The notes under the pieces are model-generated. The model made no database searches. It was given only the letters and a program-made list of their open reading frames with translations, and had not been told where the DNA came from. A program made the position numbers and the translations under genes. Below are positions 23,005 through 33,523 of a DNA stretch of 64,000 nt, piece by piece (the stretch's first letter is position 1; every line of letters starts with the position of its first letter). The DNA comes from Erinaceus europaeus. Its lineage: Eukaryota; Chordata; Mammalia; Eulipotyphla; Erinaceidae. The stretch spans positions 34,499,006-34,563,005 of the forward strand of contig NC_080176.1 of assembly GCF_950295315.1 (NCBI RefSeq). The letters are read 5' to 3'.

Positions 23005-23431
23005 CTGTGGAAGCAGGGGAATCATACAGAAGCAAAGCCTGAATGGGAAAAAAAAAATGTAAGTCATCATGCTGCTTCTCCACACAAGCCCATCTAAACA
23101 GTGTGCTTGAAACTGAAGTTGGTTCCTATTTTATTGCAGGCATTCATCTTGTCTGAGGAAGTGGGAGCTGGCTCATAATCCACACTTTGAACAGTATTAC
23201 TTTAAAATACTATCTGGCTTCTGCTTTTCCTGTTGGCCTCCCTGACCTGCCAAACTGGTCTGATCTGAACTAGAAAGCACCTAGTGGAGGCTTTTCTTCA
23301 ATAGATGAAGTATGATTCACAGAGCAGGCAATTCTTCAATTTAAAATTCATGAGTTTTAGTATACTCAGAGTTGTGTGATTACCACTACGATTTTAGAAT
23401 GTTTTCATCACCCTAAAAAGAAACCCCAAGA

Positions 23432-23632
23432 CGGGGGTAGATAGTATAATGGTTACGCAGAGACTCTCATGCCTAAGGCTCCAAAGTCCCAGGTTCAGTC
23501 TCCTGCACCACCATAAGCCAGAGCTGAGCAGTGCTCTGGTAAAACAAAAAACAAAAAACAAAAGAGAGAAATAAATAAATAAATAAATAAATGAGGAAAG
23601 AAAGAAAGAAAGAAAAAGAAAATAAAAGAAAC
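23432..23632 (+). mobile_element. SINE-4 copy
   Basis: 'gggggtagatagtataatgg' head, then (AAAAC)n and (AAAT/GAAA)n tails. aagaaacccc recurs on both sides. Confidence 0.88.
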
Positions 23633-23692
23633 CCCCAAGCACTGACAGTCACCCTCCCTCTACAGTCACAGGGAAGTAATGGTTGACTTTCT

Positions 23693-23757
23693 TTACTCGG
23701 GTCCTTGCGCTTTGCGCCATGTGCACTTAACCCGTTGCACTACCGCCCGACTCCCAG
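23693..23757 (-). mobile_element. tRNA-head-only SINE-1 insertion with 13-bp target duplication
   Basis: 65 bp corresponding on the minus strand to the SINE-1 head (gggagtcgggcggtagtgca to gcgcaaggacccg). There is no SINE body and no A tail. tggttgactttct flanks it perfectly at 23680-23692 and 23758-23770. Confidence 0.88.
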
Positions 23758-24150
23758 TGGTTGACTTTCTATCTCTATAGACTGGCCTATTCTGAATGTT
23801 CTATTTAAGTGGAATCATGTATCTGTGACTTTTTGTGGCCAGCCTCTTTCACTTAGCATGACGTTTCCAGGTTTGTCCACCTTTTATAGTATGTGTCAGG
23901 TCTGGATTTTTTTTTTTTAAATGCTGAATCATATTACATGAGATGGATACAGCACCTTTTATTTTAACCCATTCATCCACTGATGGGCATCTACATTCTT
24001 TCTACATTTTTGGTTATGGATATTTGTGTACAAGCTATTGTGCAGAGGCATAATTTCATTTCTCTTTGCTATTTTCTTAGGAGTGGAATCACTAGCTCAC
24101 ATGGTAACTTGTGTGTTTCATCAGTTTGCTAAGAAACTGCCAACCAGGGT

Positions 24151-24362
24151 CCTCATTTCCAACAGTGAGGTTCTGTTGTCTGTTTTCGTTCTGGCTTTCC
24201 TACAACCCTACAGTGACTCATTTGGAGACGAAGACAATGTGGTGGCAGAATCTTTCTCCTCACTCTCCTTAGCAGGAGACCCCGTGATTCCCATAAAGTC
24301 CGAGTATGTCCGACACATTTTAGCAGAGTTGTGACTTTTGCACTTCTGCTCCTAAGAGAATG
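24151..24362. other. Unassigned, relatively GC-rich segment
   Basis: A plus-strand frame stays open for about 60 codons (QPYSDSFGDEDNVVAESFSS) up to a stop at 24332. No family is recognised. A T-run of about 22 follows at 24376-24397. Confidence 0.35.
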
Positions 24363-24397
24363 GCTGGCTCTGATTTTTTTTTTTTTTTTTTTTTTTG

Positions 24398-24762
24398 CCT
24401 TTGCTAGTTCTTTGGGGTTGATTTCAGCTAGAGACAGTTCTTGCCTACTTGATTTTTGCTGATTCATCTTTTTTAAGTGCCTACTCTAAAATCTTACTTA
24501 GTCTGAATTATATAAAGTTCTTTCTGAAACAGGATGAGGTATAAATAAATATACAGATTCTTCTAGCCAGCAACAGTAACTGTTCATAGCTTTAAGGCAG
24601 AAGAAAAGGGCTATGAAGGAATCTAAATATTGAAGCTAGCTCCCATAATCAATATTGACATTTCATTTTTGTAACTGATTAAGGTGTAAGTATACATTGA
24701 ATTATAATTAATTCACTTCCTTACATTTCTATTTTAAAGCAGTTATTTAAAAGGATATAATT
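24398..24762. other. Low-copy intronic sequence
   Basis: AT-rich, no recognised element. Confidence 0.55.
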
Positions 24763-24980
24763 GGGAGCCAGGTGGTGGCACACCTGGTTAAGCGCACACA
24801 GTACAGTGCGCAAGGATCCAGGTTCAAGCCCCTGATTCCCACCTACAGGGGGAAAGCTTCACAAGTGGTAAGGCAGGGCTGCAGGTGTCTGTCTCTTTCC
24901 TTGTCTCTCTCTCCCTCTCCTCTCAATTTCTCTCTGTCTCTATCCAATAACATTAAAAAATAAAATAAATAAATAAAAGG
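24763..24980 (+). mobile_element. SINE-2 copy
   Basis: 'gagccaggtggtggcacacc' head and 'tctctatccaataacattaa' tail. Confidence 0.9.
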
Positions 24981-25167
24981 GTATAATTATAACCATATTT
25001 TGGTCACTTTACATTCCTATTGTTTCTTAAATTAATCACATTACTATAGATGATATAGACATATGTAGAGGGCACAACTTTATCTAAGTTCAGCCCAGTT
25101 CACAGTATTGGAATGTTGAGACTAGGCTACACCTATCTGATCAGTTACAACTGAGTACATCTTTATA

Positions 25168-25402
25168 ATTTTTTAATATGTATTTATTTTCCCTTTTGTT
25201 GCACTTGTTTTATTGTTGTAGTTTTATTGTTGTTGTTATATATGTCATCGTTGTTGGATAGGACAGAGAGAAATGGAGAGAGGAGGGGAAGACAGAGAGG
25301 AGGAGAGAAAGACAGACACCTGCAGACCTGCTTCACTGCTTGTGAAGCTACCCCCCTGCAGGTGGGGAGCTGGGGGTTTGAACTGGAATCCTTATACTGG
25401 CC
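25168..25402 (-). mobile_element. SINE-1 copy, head lost
   Basis: Tail and body are intact, but the sequence switches to family A near 25402 before the tRNA-like head. Confidence 0.82.
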
Positions 25403-25686
25403 CTGCTTCCCCAGAGCTCTGCCCCACTAGGGAAGGAGAGAGACAGGCTGGGAGTATGAATCAACCTGCCAACGCCCATGTTCAGTGAGGAAGCAATTAC
25501 AGAAGCCAGACCTTCCACCTTCTGCACCCCATAATGTCCCTGGGTCCACACTCCCAGAGCAATAAAGAATAGGAAAGCTATTAGGGGAGGGGATGGGATA
25601 CGGAGTTCTGGTGGTGGGAACTGTACCCCTCTTATCCTATGGTTTTGTCAGTGTTTCTATTTTATAAATAAAAATTAAAAAAAAAG
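25403..25686 (+). mobile_element. Family A 3' end
   Basis: 'ccccactagggaaggagaga' to 'ttataaataaaaattaaaaa'. 5'-truncated, fused to the truncated SINE-1. Confidence 0.85.
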
Positions 25687-25689
25687 AAA

Positions 25690-26432
25690 GTGACAACGAT
25701 TGCCATCTCAACATGCTTCACCTCAGACTGTATCCAGAGACTTCACGTGTGGAATGACAACCCTTCAGCTTCATTACTCGGGTGAGACCTTTCCTTTAAT
25801 AGTACACTCTAATTTCATCTCAGGTAGTTCACTTTCTAACAAAGTCCCATAACCTAGATATACACCAGTTTCTGTGAGAGAGAGCTTATGTTCACACGTA
25901 TCCATAAACTACTGCAAAATATATACCTGAAAGCAGGATTACACTAGAGTTTGCAGTGAGTACCTCCCTAACACTTCCTCTCCACTATTCCAAGCTTGGG
26001 ATCCATGATTGCTCAACAAATTGTTTGGCTTCATATGTTAACTCTCTTTTCAATCACCAGGTTCCAGATGCCACCAGGATGCTGGCTAGGCTTCCCTGGA
26101 TTGAAGACCCCACCAATGTGTCCTGGAGCTCAGCTTCCCCAGAGACACACCTTACTAGGGAAATAGAGAGGCAGACTGGGGGTATGGACCGACCAGTCAA
26201 CGCCCATGTTCAGCGGGGAAGCAATTACAGAAGCCAGACCTTCTACCTTCTGCAACCCTCAATGACCCTGGGTCCATGCTCCCAGAGGGCTAGAGAATGG
26301 GAAAACTACCATGGGAGGGGGTGGGTTATGGGGATTGGGTGGTGGGAATTGTGTGGAGTTGTACCCCTCCTACCTTATGCTTTTGTTCACTAATCCTTTC
26401 TTAAATAAAAAATTAAAAAAAAAAAAAAAAGA
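25690..26432 (+). mobile_element. Family A short form, about 740 bp
   Basis: Starts 'acgattgccatctcaacatg', contains 'cagtttctgtgagagagagc' and 'ccaggttccagatgccacca', and ends 'ttcttaaataaaaaattaaa'. It is nearly collinear with 38666-39405 and lacks about 1 kb present in the long form at 55.97-57.6 kb. Confidence 0.88.
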
Positions 26433-26899
26433 AAGTGAGACACCTTAAAAAAAAAAGTTGGCCTGGTATGGTGAAGCCCAATGATGAAAAAAGAAAAAAA
26501 AAAAGTTGTCATGTGTAGTGAAGCAGTACCCCTCCACCCACACTATATCTAAAAAAAAGTGTCTGCTGGGAGTAGAGGAGCCATGCAAAGAGCCTGCAAC
26601 AATCCTGGTGGCATGAATTAATTAACTGATTCAATTTAATTAAGATGATTGCCTCAGTCTTATAGACTAAAATCAATAGATTTAGAGCAGCCTATTCTAA
26701 TTCTGTCCTGCCATGGACAGTTTAATATGCATTATCTCTGTAAAAACTCAAAGTTTTGGAGAGATATTTTAAAAAATGCAATCAAAGTTTATGTCTAATA
26801 GATAATGGACTGTGTCATCCTTTTAAAGTAAATTATCATCATTTTTTTCTTTCATTCTTTTTTAAAATCAGAACTTGAGCCTTTATGCCACTTTTTAAT

Positions 26900-27250
26900 T
26901 AATTATTTATTTATTTTCTGCCTCCAGGGTTATCGCTGGGGCTCAGTGCTTGCACTAAGAATCCACTGCTCCTGGAGGCCATTTTTCCATTTTTGTTTCC
27001 CTTGTTATTGTCGTTATTGTTATTGCTGCCACTGATGTCACTGTTGTTGGATAGGACAGACAGAAATTGTTCTTAAGAGAGGAGTGGAAGACAGAGGGGG
27101 AGAGAAAGATAGACACCTGCAGATCTGCTTCACCACCTGTGAAGCAACTCCCCTGCAGGTGGGGAGCCGGGGGCTCGAACTGGGATCTTTACACTGGTCC
27201 CTGTGTTTCGCTCCATGTGTTCTTAACCCACTGCACTACCACACGACCCC
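26900..27250 (-). mobile_element. SINE-1 long-tail copy
   Basis: 'ctgcctccagggttatcgct' tail motif to 'actgcactaccacacgaccc' head. Confidence 0.9.
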
Positions 27251-27271
27251 CATACCTCTTCTTCTTCTTTT

Positions 27272-27572
27272 TTTTTAATTTTAATATTTGTTTATTTATT
27301 TTCCATTTTGGTGCCCTTGTTTTTTTATTGTTGTTGTAATTTTATTGTTGTTGTTACTGATGTCGTCATCGTTGGATAGGACAGAGAGAAATGGAGAGAG
27401 GAGGGGAAGACAGAGAGGGGGAGAGAAAGAGAGGCACCTGCAGACCTGCTTCACCGCCTGTGAAGCGACTTCCCTGCAGGTGGGGAGCCGGGGGGCTTGA
27501 ACCGGGATCTTACGCCGGTCCTTGTGCTTTGCGCCACATGCGCTTAACCCACTGCACTACTGCCCGACTCCC
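27272..27572 (-). mobile_element. SINE-1 copy
   Basis: Well-preserved copy ending in the reversed head 'gcactactgcccgactccc'. Confidence 0.93.
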
Positions 27573-27587
27573 TTCTTTTTTTAAATT

Positions 27588-27752
27588 AACTTAATTTTAA
27601 TGAGAGAAATACAGAAAGAATGTATTCAAAGAGAAAGAGACCAGAGCCCTGCTCACCTCTGGCTGATAGTGGTGCTGGGGACTGAATCTGGGACCTTGGA
27701 GCCTAAGGCACGAGTCTTTTCCACAACCATTATGTAGATTTCCCAGACCTTT
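27588..27752 (-). mobile_element. SINE-4 copy
   Basis: 'ctggctgatagtggtgctgg' and 'aaccattatgtagatttccc' are the reversed SINE-4 body and head. Confidence 0.75.
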
Positions 27753-27764
27753 TTTTCATTCTTT

Positions 27765-27990
27765 AAAAGCTCTTTATTGAGGCAGCATTGGTTGTAGGCT
27801 GTAGGTGCAGAGTTTATGCCATTTCATGATGTGGTTACCACACCATGCCCCTACCAAAGCACGCCACCACTGATGTCTATCGGCCCCATTACACTTACAG
27901 CCTCTCCCCTAACCCTTTGGTGACCTCAGTTCTGTGGTCAGAGTCTGAAGAGTTGTTTAGACTTCACTTTATTTCCTTCCATCCAATTAA
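27765..27990 (-). mobile_element. Ancient L1 3' end (L1M-like)
   Basis: 'ctctttattgaggcagcatt' and 'ttctgtggtcagagtctgaa' fit old L1 3' ends. Diverged. Confidence 0.5.
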
Positions 27991-27999
27991 AACTTTTTG

Positions 28000-28115
28000 T
28001 TGTTGCTGTTTTTGAGCCAGAGATTAAACCTGGGACTTCCTGCATCCATCTGATTATGCCAGTCCTCTCTTTGTGCCATGTGCACTTAACCCGCTGTGCT
28101 ACCACCCTGCTCCAA
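28000..28115 (-). mobile_element. SINE-1 head fragment, old
   Basis: 'gtgccatgtgcacttaaccc' with 'gctgtgctaccaccctgctc'. Confidence 0.7.
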
Positions 28116-28199
28116 CACATCTATACTCTGATAACAATACTCTGATAACAAAAATTTATTTTTCTGCTCATTATGCAGGTTTCACCATGCCAGGTCAAA

Positions 28200-28355
28200 A
28201 AAAAATTTTTTTTTTTTCAGATAAAAGGGGAAATATGGAGGGGAAGACCGTACATTACCAAATATTTCTCTAGGGACCTGGGGTCAAACCTGGGTCATGT
28301 GCAGGGTGAAACAGGCACCCTCCCTGAGGACCTATCCTGAAGGGCCCCAAATTAG
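28200..28355 (-). mobile_element. Old diverged SINE
   Basis: T-run then 'gggtcaaacctgggtcatgt', a reversed B-box-like region. Confidence 0.5.
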
Positions 28356-28397
28356 TTCCTTCCTTCTTTTTTCCCTATATTCATTTATGTATTATTT

Positions 28398-28540
28398 TTA
28401 AAAAAGATTTTATTTATTTATGAGAAAGATAGGAGAAGAGAGAAAGAACCAGACACCACTCTAGCACATGTGCTGCCGGATATTGAACCCATGCTTGAGA
28501 GTCCAAAGCTTTATCACTGTGCCCTCCCAGACCACTGTAT
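28398..28540 (-). mobile_element. SINE-3 copy
   Basis: 'gattttatttatttatgaga' to 'ttatcactgtgccctcccag'. Confidence 0.85.
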
Positions 28541-28544
28541 TTAT

Positions 28545-29300
28545 TTATTTTTAATTTCTTTATTGGGGGATTACTAGTTTACAGTGGAAAGTAAAATCTA
28601 ACAGTTTGTACATGCATAACATTTCCCAGTTTCCCACATAACAATACAATCCCCACTAGGTCTTCTGCCAGGACCTGAACCCTCCCCAACTCTCCTGCCC
28701 CCGCCCCCAGTCTTTTACTTGGGTGCAGTACACCAACTCTAGCCCAAGTTCTGCTTAGTGTTTTCTCATCTGATCTTGTTTTTCAACTTCTGCCTGTGAG
28801 TGAGATCATCCCATATTCATCCTTCTGTTTCTGACTTATTTCATTTAACATGATTATTTCAAGCTCCGTCCAAGATGGACCATTTTTTCTTTTTAAAGAT
28901 TTTATTTATTAATAAGAAAGATAGGAGGAGAGAGAAAGAATCAGACATCACTCTGGTACATGTGCTACCGGGGATTGATCTCAGGACCTCATGCTTGAGA
29001 TTCTAATGCCTTAGCCACTGTGCTACCTCCTGGACCTCTGAAATCACCATTTTAAATAGCTGAGTGGTATTCCATTGTTTATATAGACCACAACTTACTC
29101 AGCCACTCATCTGTTGTTGGACACCTGGGTTGCTTCCAGGTTTTCACTATTACAAATTGTGCTGCTATGAACATAGGTATACACAAATCTTTTTGAATGG
29201 TTGTGTTTGGTTCCTTAGCATATATCCCCTAGGATAGGAATTATAGGGGTTATAGGGTAGGTCCATTTCTAGCCTTCTGAGAGTTCTCCAGACTGCTCAT
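28545..29300 (-). mobile_element. LINE-1 3' end with SINE-3 insertion
   Basis: 'ttaatttctttattggggga' (3' UTR) through 'tggacacctgggttgcttcc'. Interrupted at 28885-29040. A further SINE-3 abuts it on the right. Confidence 0.9.
28885..29040 (-). mobile_element. SINE-3 copy inside L1
   Basis: 'aagattttatttattaataa' to 'actgtgctacctcctggacc'. L1 sequence resumes at 'tgaaatcaccattttaaata'. Confidence 0.88.
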
Positions 29301-29304
29301 CACA

Positions 29305-29442
29305 GGGGTTTGTTTATTTATTTAGAGGATGAGGGGGAGGAGAGAACCAGAGCATCACTCTGGCAATGTGATGCTGGGGTAGAACTCAGGACCTCATGCT
29401 TGAGAGTCCAGTGCCTTATCCACTGCACCTATTCCTGGGACA
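29305..29442 (-). mobile_element. SINE-3 copy
   Basis: 'gaactcaggacctcatgctt' and 'ccttatccactgcacctatt'. Confidence 0.8.
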
Positions 29443-29552
29443 GCAAAAATTAAGTGAAAAAAGTATACTGCACTAGTTAATCTCTAAAGAAAGTGTATAT
29501 AGAAAAATTTGTATGAATGTTCAAATATAATAAGCATAAAAGTTACAAAACG

Positions 29553-29742
29553 GGGCCAGGTGGCAGCACAACCAAATCAAGTTCACAATTTACCATGTGC
29601 AAGGACCCAGGTTCAAGCCCCCACTCCCCACCTTCAGGGGGATGCTTCACAAACAGTGAAGCAGGTCTGCAAGTGTCTTTCTCTCCCTGCCCCCCATTCC
29701 CCTCTCAATTTTTCTCTGTCTGATCCAGTAAAATAGAAAGGA
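29553..29742 (+). mobile_element. SINE-2 copy
   Basis: 'ggccaggtggcagcacaacc' head and 'acagtgaagcaggtctgcaa' middle. Confidence 0.85.
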
Positions 29743-29764
29743 AAAAAATGGCTTATGGGAGTGG

Positions 29765-30065
29765 TGGATTCTTAGTGATGGCAATAAAAAAAATTACAAA
29801 ATAGAACCTTAATTTTTATAAAACTTGAAATGCATTATATATATTTTATTCATTATAAGATGCAGATGAATGTGAATAAGGGAACTTTTCTGGTTGTACA
29901 TTATGAGTCTTGTGTATTTCTAGTTTTTGCCTATCCATTCATTTTTACAAAGAACTCATGTTATTTACATAGTGTTATTTTAAATAAAAATATTATGCTA
30001 TTTATTATGAAACTGAAAATGACTTTAAAATATTAAGTTGTTGTAAATAATTTAAATGTACTTAC
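29765..30065. other. Intron 4 next to exon 4
   Basis: AT-rich, low-copy sequence downstream of exon 4 in the gene's sense. Nothing recognised. Confidence 0.6.
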
Positions 30066-30111
30066 CAAGAGACTCTCCCCAGCCACTCCTCTGTTGTTAA
30101 AAACCACACAT
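30066..30111 (-). CDS. ABHD3: ABHD3 coding exon 4 (46-nt small exon)
   Basis: This 46-nt exon completes the Arg codon left by exon 3 (AG|A) and encodes CVVFNNRGVAGESLL, residues 166-180. That is the strand and loop preceding the nucleophile strand in the ABHD1/2/3 family. The acceptor is TTTTCTGGTTTTTAG, a strong pyrimidine tract. The donor is TTG|GTAAGTACA. It is too short to appear as an open reading frame and was found by searching for the FNNRG motif on the minus strand. The only difference from the human protein that I recall is Asn to Ser in GE(N/S)LL. It ends in phase 0, which fits exon 5. Confidence 0.96.
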
Positions 30112-30196
30112 CTAAAAACCAGAAAAGTAATTGTTGTTATTTAGACATCTCACTGTTATTCACAATATAACAGATATATTTAAAATCATTTTATGA

Positions 30197-30336
30197 TGGG
30201 CAAGGTAGATAGCATAATGGTTACGCAAAGAGACTGCCATGCCTGAAGCTCTAAAGTCCCAGGTTCAATCCCCCACACCACCAAAAGTCTGAGCTGACCA
30301 GTGCTCTGGTAAAAATAAATAAATAAATAAATAAAA
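30197..30336 (+). mobile_element. SINE-4 copy
   Basis: 'gtagatagcataatggttac' head, (AAAT)n tail, 85 bp upstream of exon 4. Confidence 0.88.
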
Positions 30337-30464
30337 TCATTTTATGAGAGAGAAGAAACTCCTCAGTAACATGTAGTGCTCGGTATCAGCTTCTATTCTT
30401 CCGACAAAACCATCTTCTTGGAATGCTCACATTAGAACCACTGTTTTAGAATAGTGAGAGGGGA

Positions 30465-30692
30465 TTTATTTTTTATTTTATTTATTTACTTTGGATTGAG
30501 ACAGAGAGAAACTGTAAGAGAAGGGGCATATAGGGAGAGAGACACTTGCAATCCTGCTTCATTTTTTGTGAAGCTTCACTCCTGAAGTACTGCTGTAGGT
30601 GTCTCTCTGACTCTCACCCTCTCTATCTACCCCTTCCCTCTCAATTTCTGCCTGTCTCTATCCAATAAATAAATAAAGATAATTAAAAAAAT
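30465..30692. mobile_element. Fold-back SINE-2 (minus half joined to plus half)
   Basis: 30465-30580 reads as reversed SINE-2 body ending near 'gtgaagcttcactcctgaag'. 30583-30692 reads as forward SINE-2 3' half with its 'tccaataaataaataaagat' tail. Confidence 0.7.
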
Positions 30693-30789
30693 TTCACTAA
30701 AATACATTTCCAGTTCTATAAATACGTTAACTCAAGTTACAGAACTGTAACAATATACTGAAGTGATGAGTTTTCCTACCAAAAGAGCA

Positions 30790-30930
30790 GAATATTTATT
30801 TATGAGAAAGATAGGAGGAAAGAGAGAAAGAACCAGGAATTATTCTGGTATATGTACTACCAAGGATTGAACTTGGAACCTCATGCTTGAGAGTCCAGTG
30901 CTTTATCCTATTGAGCCATCTCCCAGACCA
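30790..30930 (-). mobile_element. SINE-3 copy
   Basis: 'atttatttatgagaaagata' to 'ccagtgctttatcctattga'. Confidence 0.82.
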
Positions 30931-31024
30931 TAAGAGCAGAATTTGTATTGCTTATTCATACAGAAAACATGCATAGACCTCCAATAAGTATTAAAATAAC
31001 TGTAAATACAAGTCAAGTGAATTT

Positions 31025-31301
31025 TTAAAATTTATTTTCCCTTTTGTTGCCCTTGTTTTTTTATTGTTGTTGTAGTTATTGTTGTTATTGATGTCATCGT
31101 TAAATACGACAGAGAGAAATGGAGAGAGGACGGGAAGACAGAGCAGGGTAGAGAAAGACAGACACCTGCAGACCTGCTTCACCACCTGTGAAGCGACTCC
31201 CCCTGCAGGTGGGGAGCTGGGGGCTCAAACCCGTATCCTTATGCCAGTCCTTGCACTTTGCGCCATCTCCGCTTAACCCGCTGCGCCACTGCCCGACTCC
31301 C
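31025..31301 (-). mobile_element. SINE-1 copy
   Basis: Well preserved, ending in 'ctgcgccactgcccgactcc'. Confidence 0.93.
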
Positions 31302-31376
31302 AAAGTGAATTGTTCTCCAATCTATTAACACCTATTCCTAGCCTGAGAAATGACTTTACAAAAAAGTTTATTTTAG

Positions 31377-31673
31377 GGAGTCGGGCTGTAGCTCAGCAGG
31401 TTAAGCGCAGGTGGCGCAAAGCACAAGGTCGGCATAAGGATCCCGGTTCGAGCCCCCGGCTCCCCACCTGCAGGGGAGTCGCTTCACAAGCGGTGAAGCA
31501 GGTCTGCAGGTGTCTGTCTTTCTCTCCCCTTCTCTGTCTTCCCCTCCTCTCTCCATTTCTCTCTGTCCTATCTAACAACGACAAAATCAATAACAATAAT
31601 AACTACAACAACAACAACGAAAAACAAGGACAGCAAAAGAGAAAATAAATAAATAAAATATTTTTTTTAAAAA
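31377..31673 (+). mobile_element. SINE-1 copy
   Basis: 'gggagtcgggctgtagctca' head. Forms an inverted pair with the copy at 31025-31301. Confidence 0.93.
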
Positions 31674-31691
31674 AGGAAATAGACAAAAAAA

Positions 31692-31848
31692 AGTTTATTT
31701 TACTTTAATAAAAGAGAAAGAAAAAAAGGATTATAGAGAGGGAGAATACTGCTTAGCTCACAGTGGTACTGGGGATTGAATCCAGGGCTTTAAAGCCTGA
31801 GGCATGAAAGTCTTCTTATATAACTACCATGCTGTTTTTCCAGCCCCT
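31692..31848 (-). mobile_element. SINE-4 copy
   Basis: 'cagtggtactggggattgaa' with 'taactaccatgctgtttttc'. Confidence 0.75.
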
Positions 31849-32009
31849 AAGAAATCATTCTTGTTCAGCAAACACAGAGACCAGAATTTTATCCAAGGTG
31901 GAAATACCATTACAAACAGCAAAGTTCCTGGGCACCAAATCTTATGTTGATAAAAAGTATACACACTGAAGTTATCAGTATAAATGGTAGTTGTAGTATC
32001 ATATTAACT

Positions 32010-32178
32010 TTATTTATTTATTTTTGTAAAGATTTTATTTACTTACTTATAATGAGAAAGATAAGAGGAGAGAGAGAAGGACCCAGGCATCACTCTGTTT
32101 GTGCTGCCAGGGACTGAACTCAGAACCTCATGCTTGAGAGACTAATGCTTTATCCGCTGCATCACTCCCTGGACCACA
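32010..32178 (-). mobile_element. SINE-3 copy
   Basis: 'tgtaaagattttatttactt' to 'atgctttatccgctgcatca'. Confidence 0.82.
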
Positions 32179-32223
32179 ATACTAACTTTAAAAAGTAATT
32201 TCTACACTTAAAATATCTAACTC

Positions 32224-32342
32224 CTGGGTGGGGGTAGATAGAATAATAGTTATGCAAAGAGACCCTTCTGAGATTCCAAAGTCTCAAGTTCAATCCCCTG
32301 AACCACCATCAGCCAGAACTCTGATTTAAAAAAAAAACAACT
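32224..32342 (+). mobile_element. SINE-4 copy
   Basis: 'gggtgggggtagatagaata' head and A-rich tail. Confidence 0.82.
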
Positions 32343-32366
32343 CCGTTTGTTAGAGATTGAGTTGGG

Positions 32367-32582
32367 GGCTGGGTGGTGGCACACCAGGTTGAGTGAATGT
32401 ATTGCAATGCACAAGGACCTGGGTTCGAGCCCCCAGCCCCCACCTGTAGAGGGAAAGCTTTGCAAGTGGTGAAGCAGGGCTGTAGGTGTCTCTCTGCCTC
32501 TCTCCCTCTCTATCACCCCTTCCCTCTCAATTTCTGGCTGTCTCTTTCCAATAAATAAAGATAATAAAAATTTTTTAAAATA
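32367..32582 (+). mobile_element. SINE-2 copy
   Basis: 'gggctgggtggtggcacacc' head and 'ccaataaataaagataataa' tail. Confidence 0.92.
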
Positions 32583-33055
32583 ATAGAGATTAAGGTGTAT
32601 TGACACTTATCTTTAGGTGACATGTAAGTGCAACAACGCCATAGATCAACATCTCCTAAATGCTGATACTAAAGCTGGAAAAATTATAACTCTTAATTAA
32701 CTTCTATAAGCAAACACATCCTGTAACAAAATCCTGACTCCATCTACATGGATTCTGCTTGAATTGGTTTCTATATTCATCTCAATTACAATTCATTTTG
32801 TGGGTAGAACCTTGGCTTGGCTAGAACCATGACTATGCTTATGAAGAGGTGAGAGACAACAACTGGGCGGCATCACTCACACATGAGATAAAGACAACTA
32901 AAGTAAACAAAGTAAAAGAATTAGTAGTCTCTTAGATTCAAGGAGACAAAGATGATCATCAGGGAGAAAGGAGGCAGACTTTGGTGGCTGATGTAGTGTG
33001 GTGGGTTATACACACATATGGATGTGAAAAGATGCTCCTAAAGACTTATGATTTT
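32583..33055. other. Low-copy intron 3 sequence
   Basis: No recognised element. Confidence 0.55.
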
Positions 33056-33333
33056 GGGAGCTGGGCAGTAGCGCAGCGGGTTAAGCACACGTGGCGCAAA
33101 GCGCAAGGACCAGCATAAGGATCCTGGTTTGAGCCCCTGGCTCCCCACCTGCAGGGAAGTTGCTTCACAACTGGTGAAGCAGGTCTTCAGGTGTCTTTCT
33201 CTCCCCCTCTCTGTCTTCCCCTCTTCTCTCCATTTCTCTCTGTCCTATCCAACTACAACGACATCAATAACAACAATAATAACTATAACATTAAAACAAG
33301 GGCAACAAAAGGGAAAATAAAAATTAAAAAAAG
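33056..33333 (+). mobile_element. SINE-1 copy
   Basis: 'gggagctgggcagtagcgca' head. aaagacttatgattttg follows the tail and also precedes the head (about 33039), indicating a target duplication. Confidence 0.92.
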
Positions 33334-33523
33334 ACTTATGATTTTGTAAACCACTAATAAATTATTTAAAAATTTTTATTTTGCTTTTATTTTTTTTACT
33401 TAATCTATCAATCAATCAATGTCATTTAAGGTTCTAATTTGCTTTCAGCATACTATTAATCTAAGCACAGATACACCAATTGTCTGATAGAACATGCACA
33501 ATTCAGGGAAGTTAGATTTTTTT

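Larger units (their letters stand above)
23325..24150 (-). mobile_element. Ancient LINE-1 3' end (L1M-like), with two insertions
   Basis: The minus-strand 3' region shows 'aagtggaatcatgtatctgt', 'acccattcatccactgatgg' and 'ggagtggaatcactagctca', the classic layout of old eutherian L1 3' ends. It is interrupted by a SINE-4 and by a tRNA-head insertion. Confidence 0.75.

Noticed and set aside
24026..24334. 102-codon plus-strand frame as a gene
   Set aside because: Its first half is the antisense of an ancient L1 3' end. Only the second half is unexplained and is reported separately.
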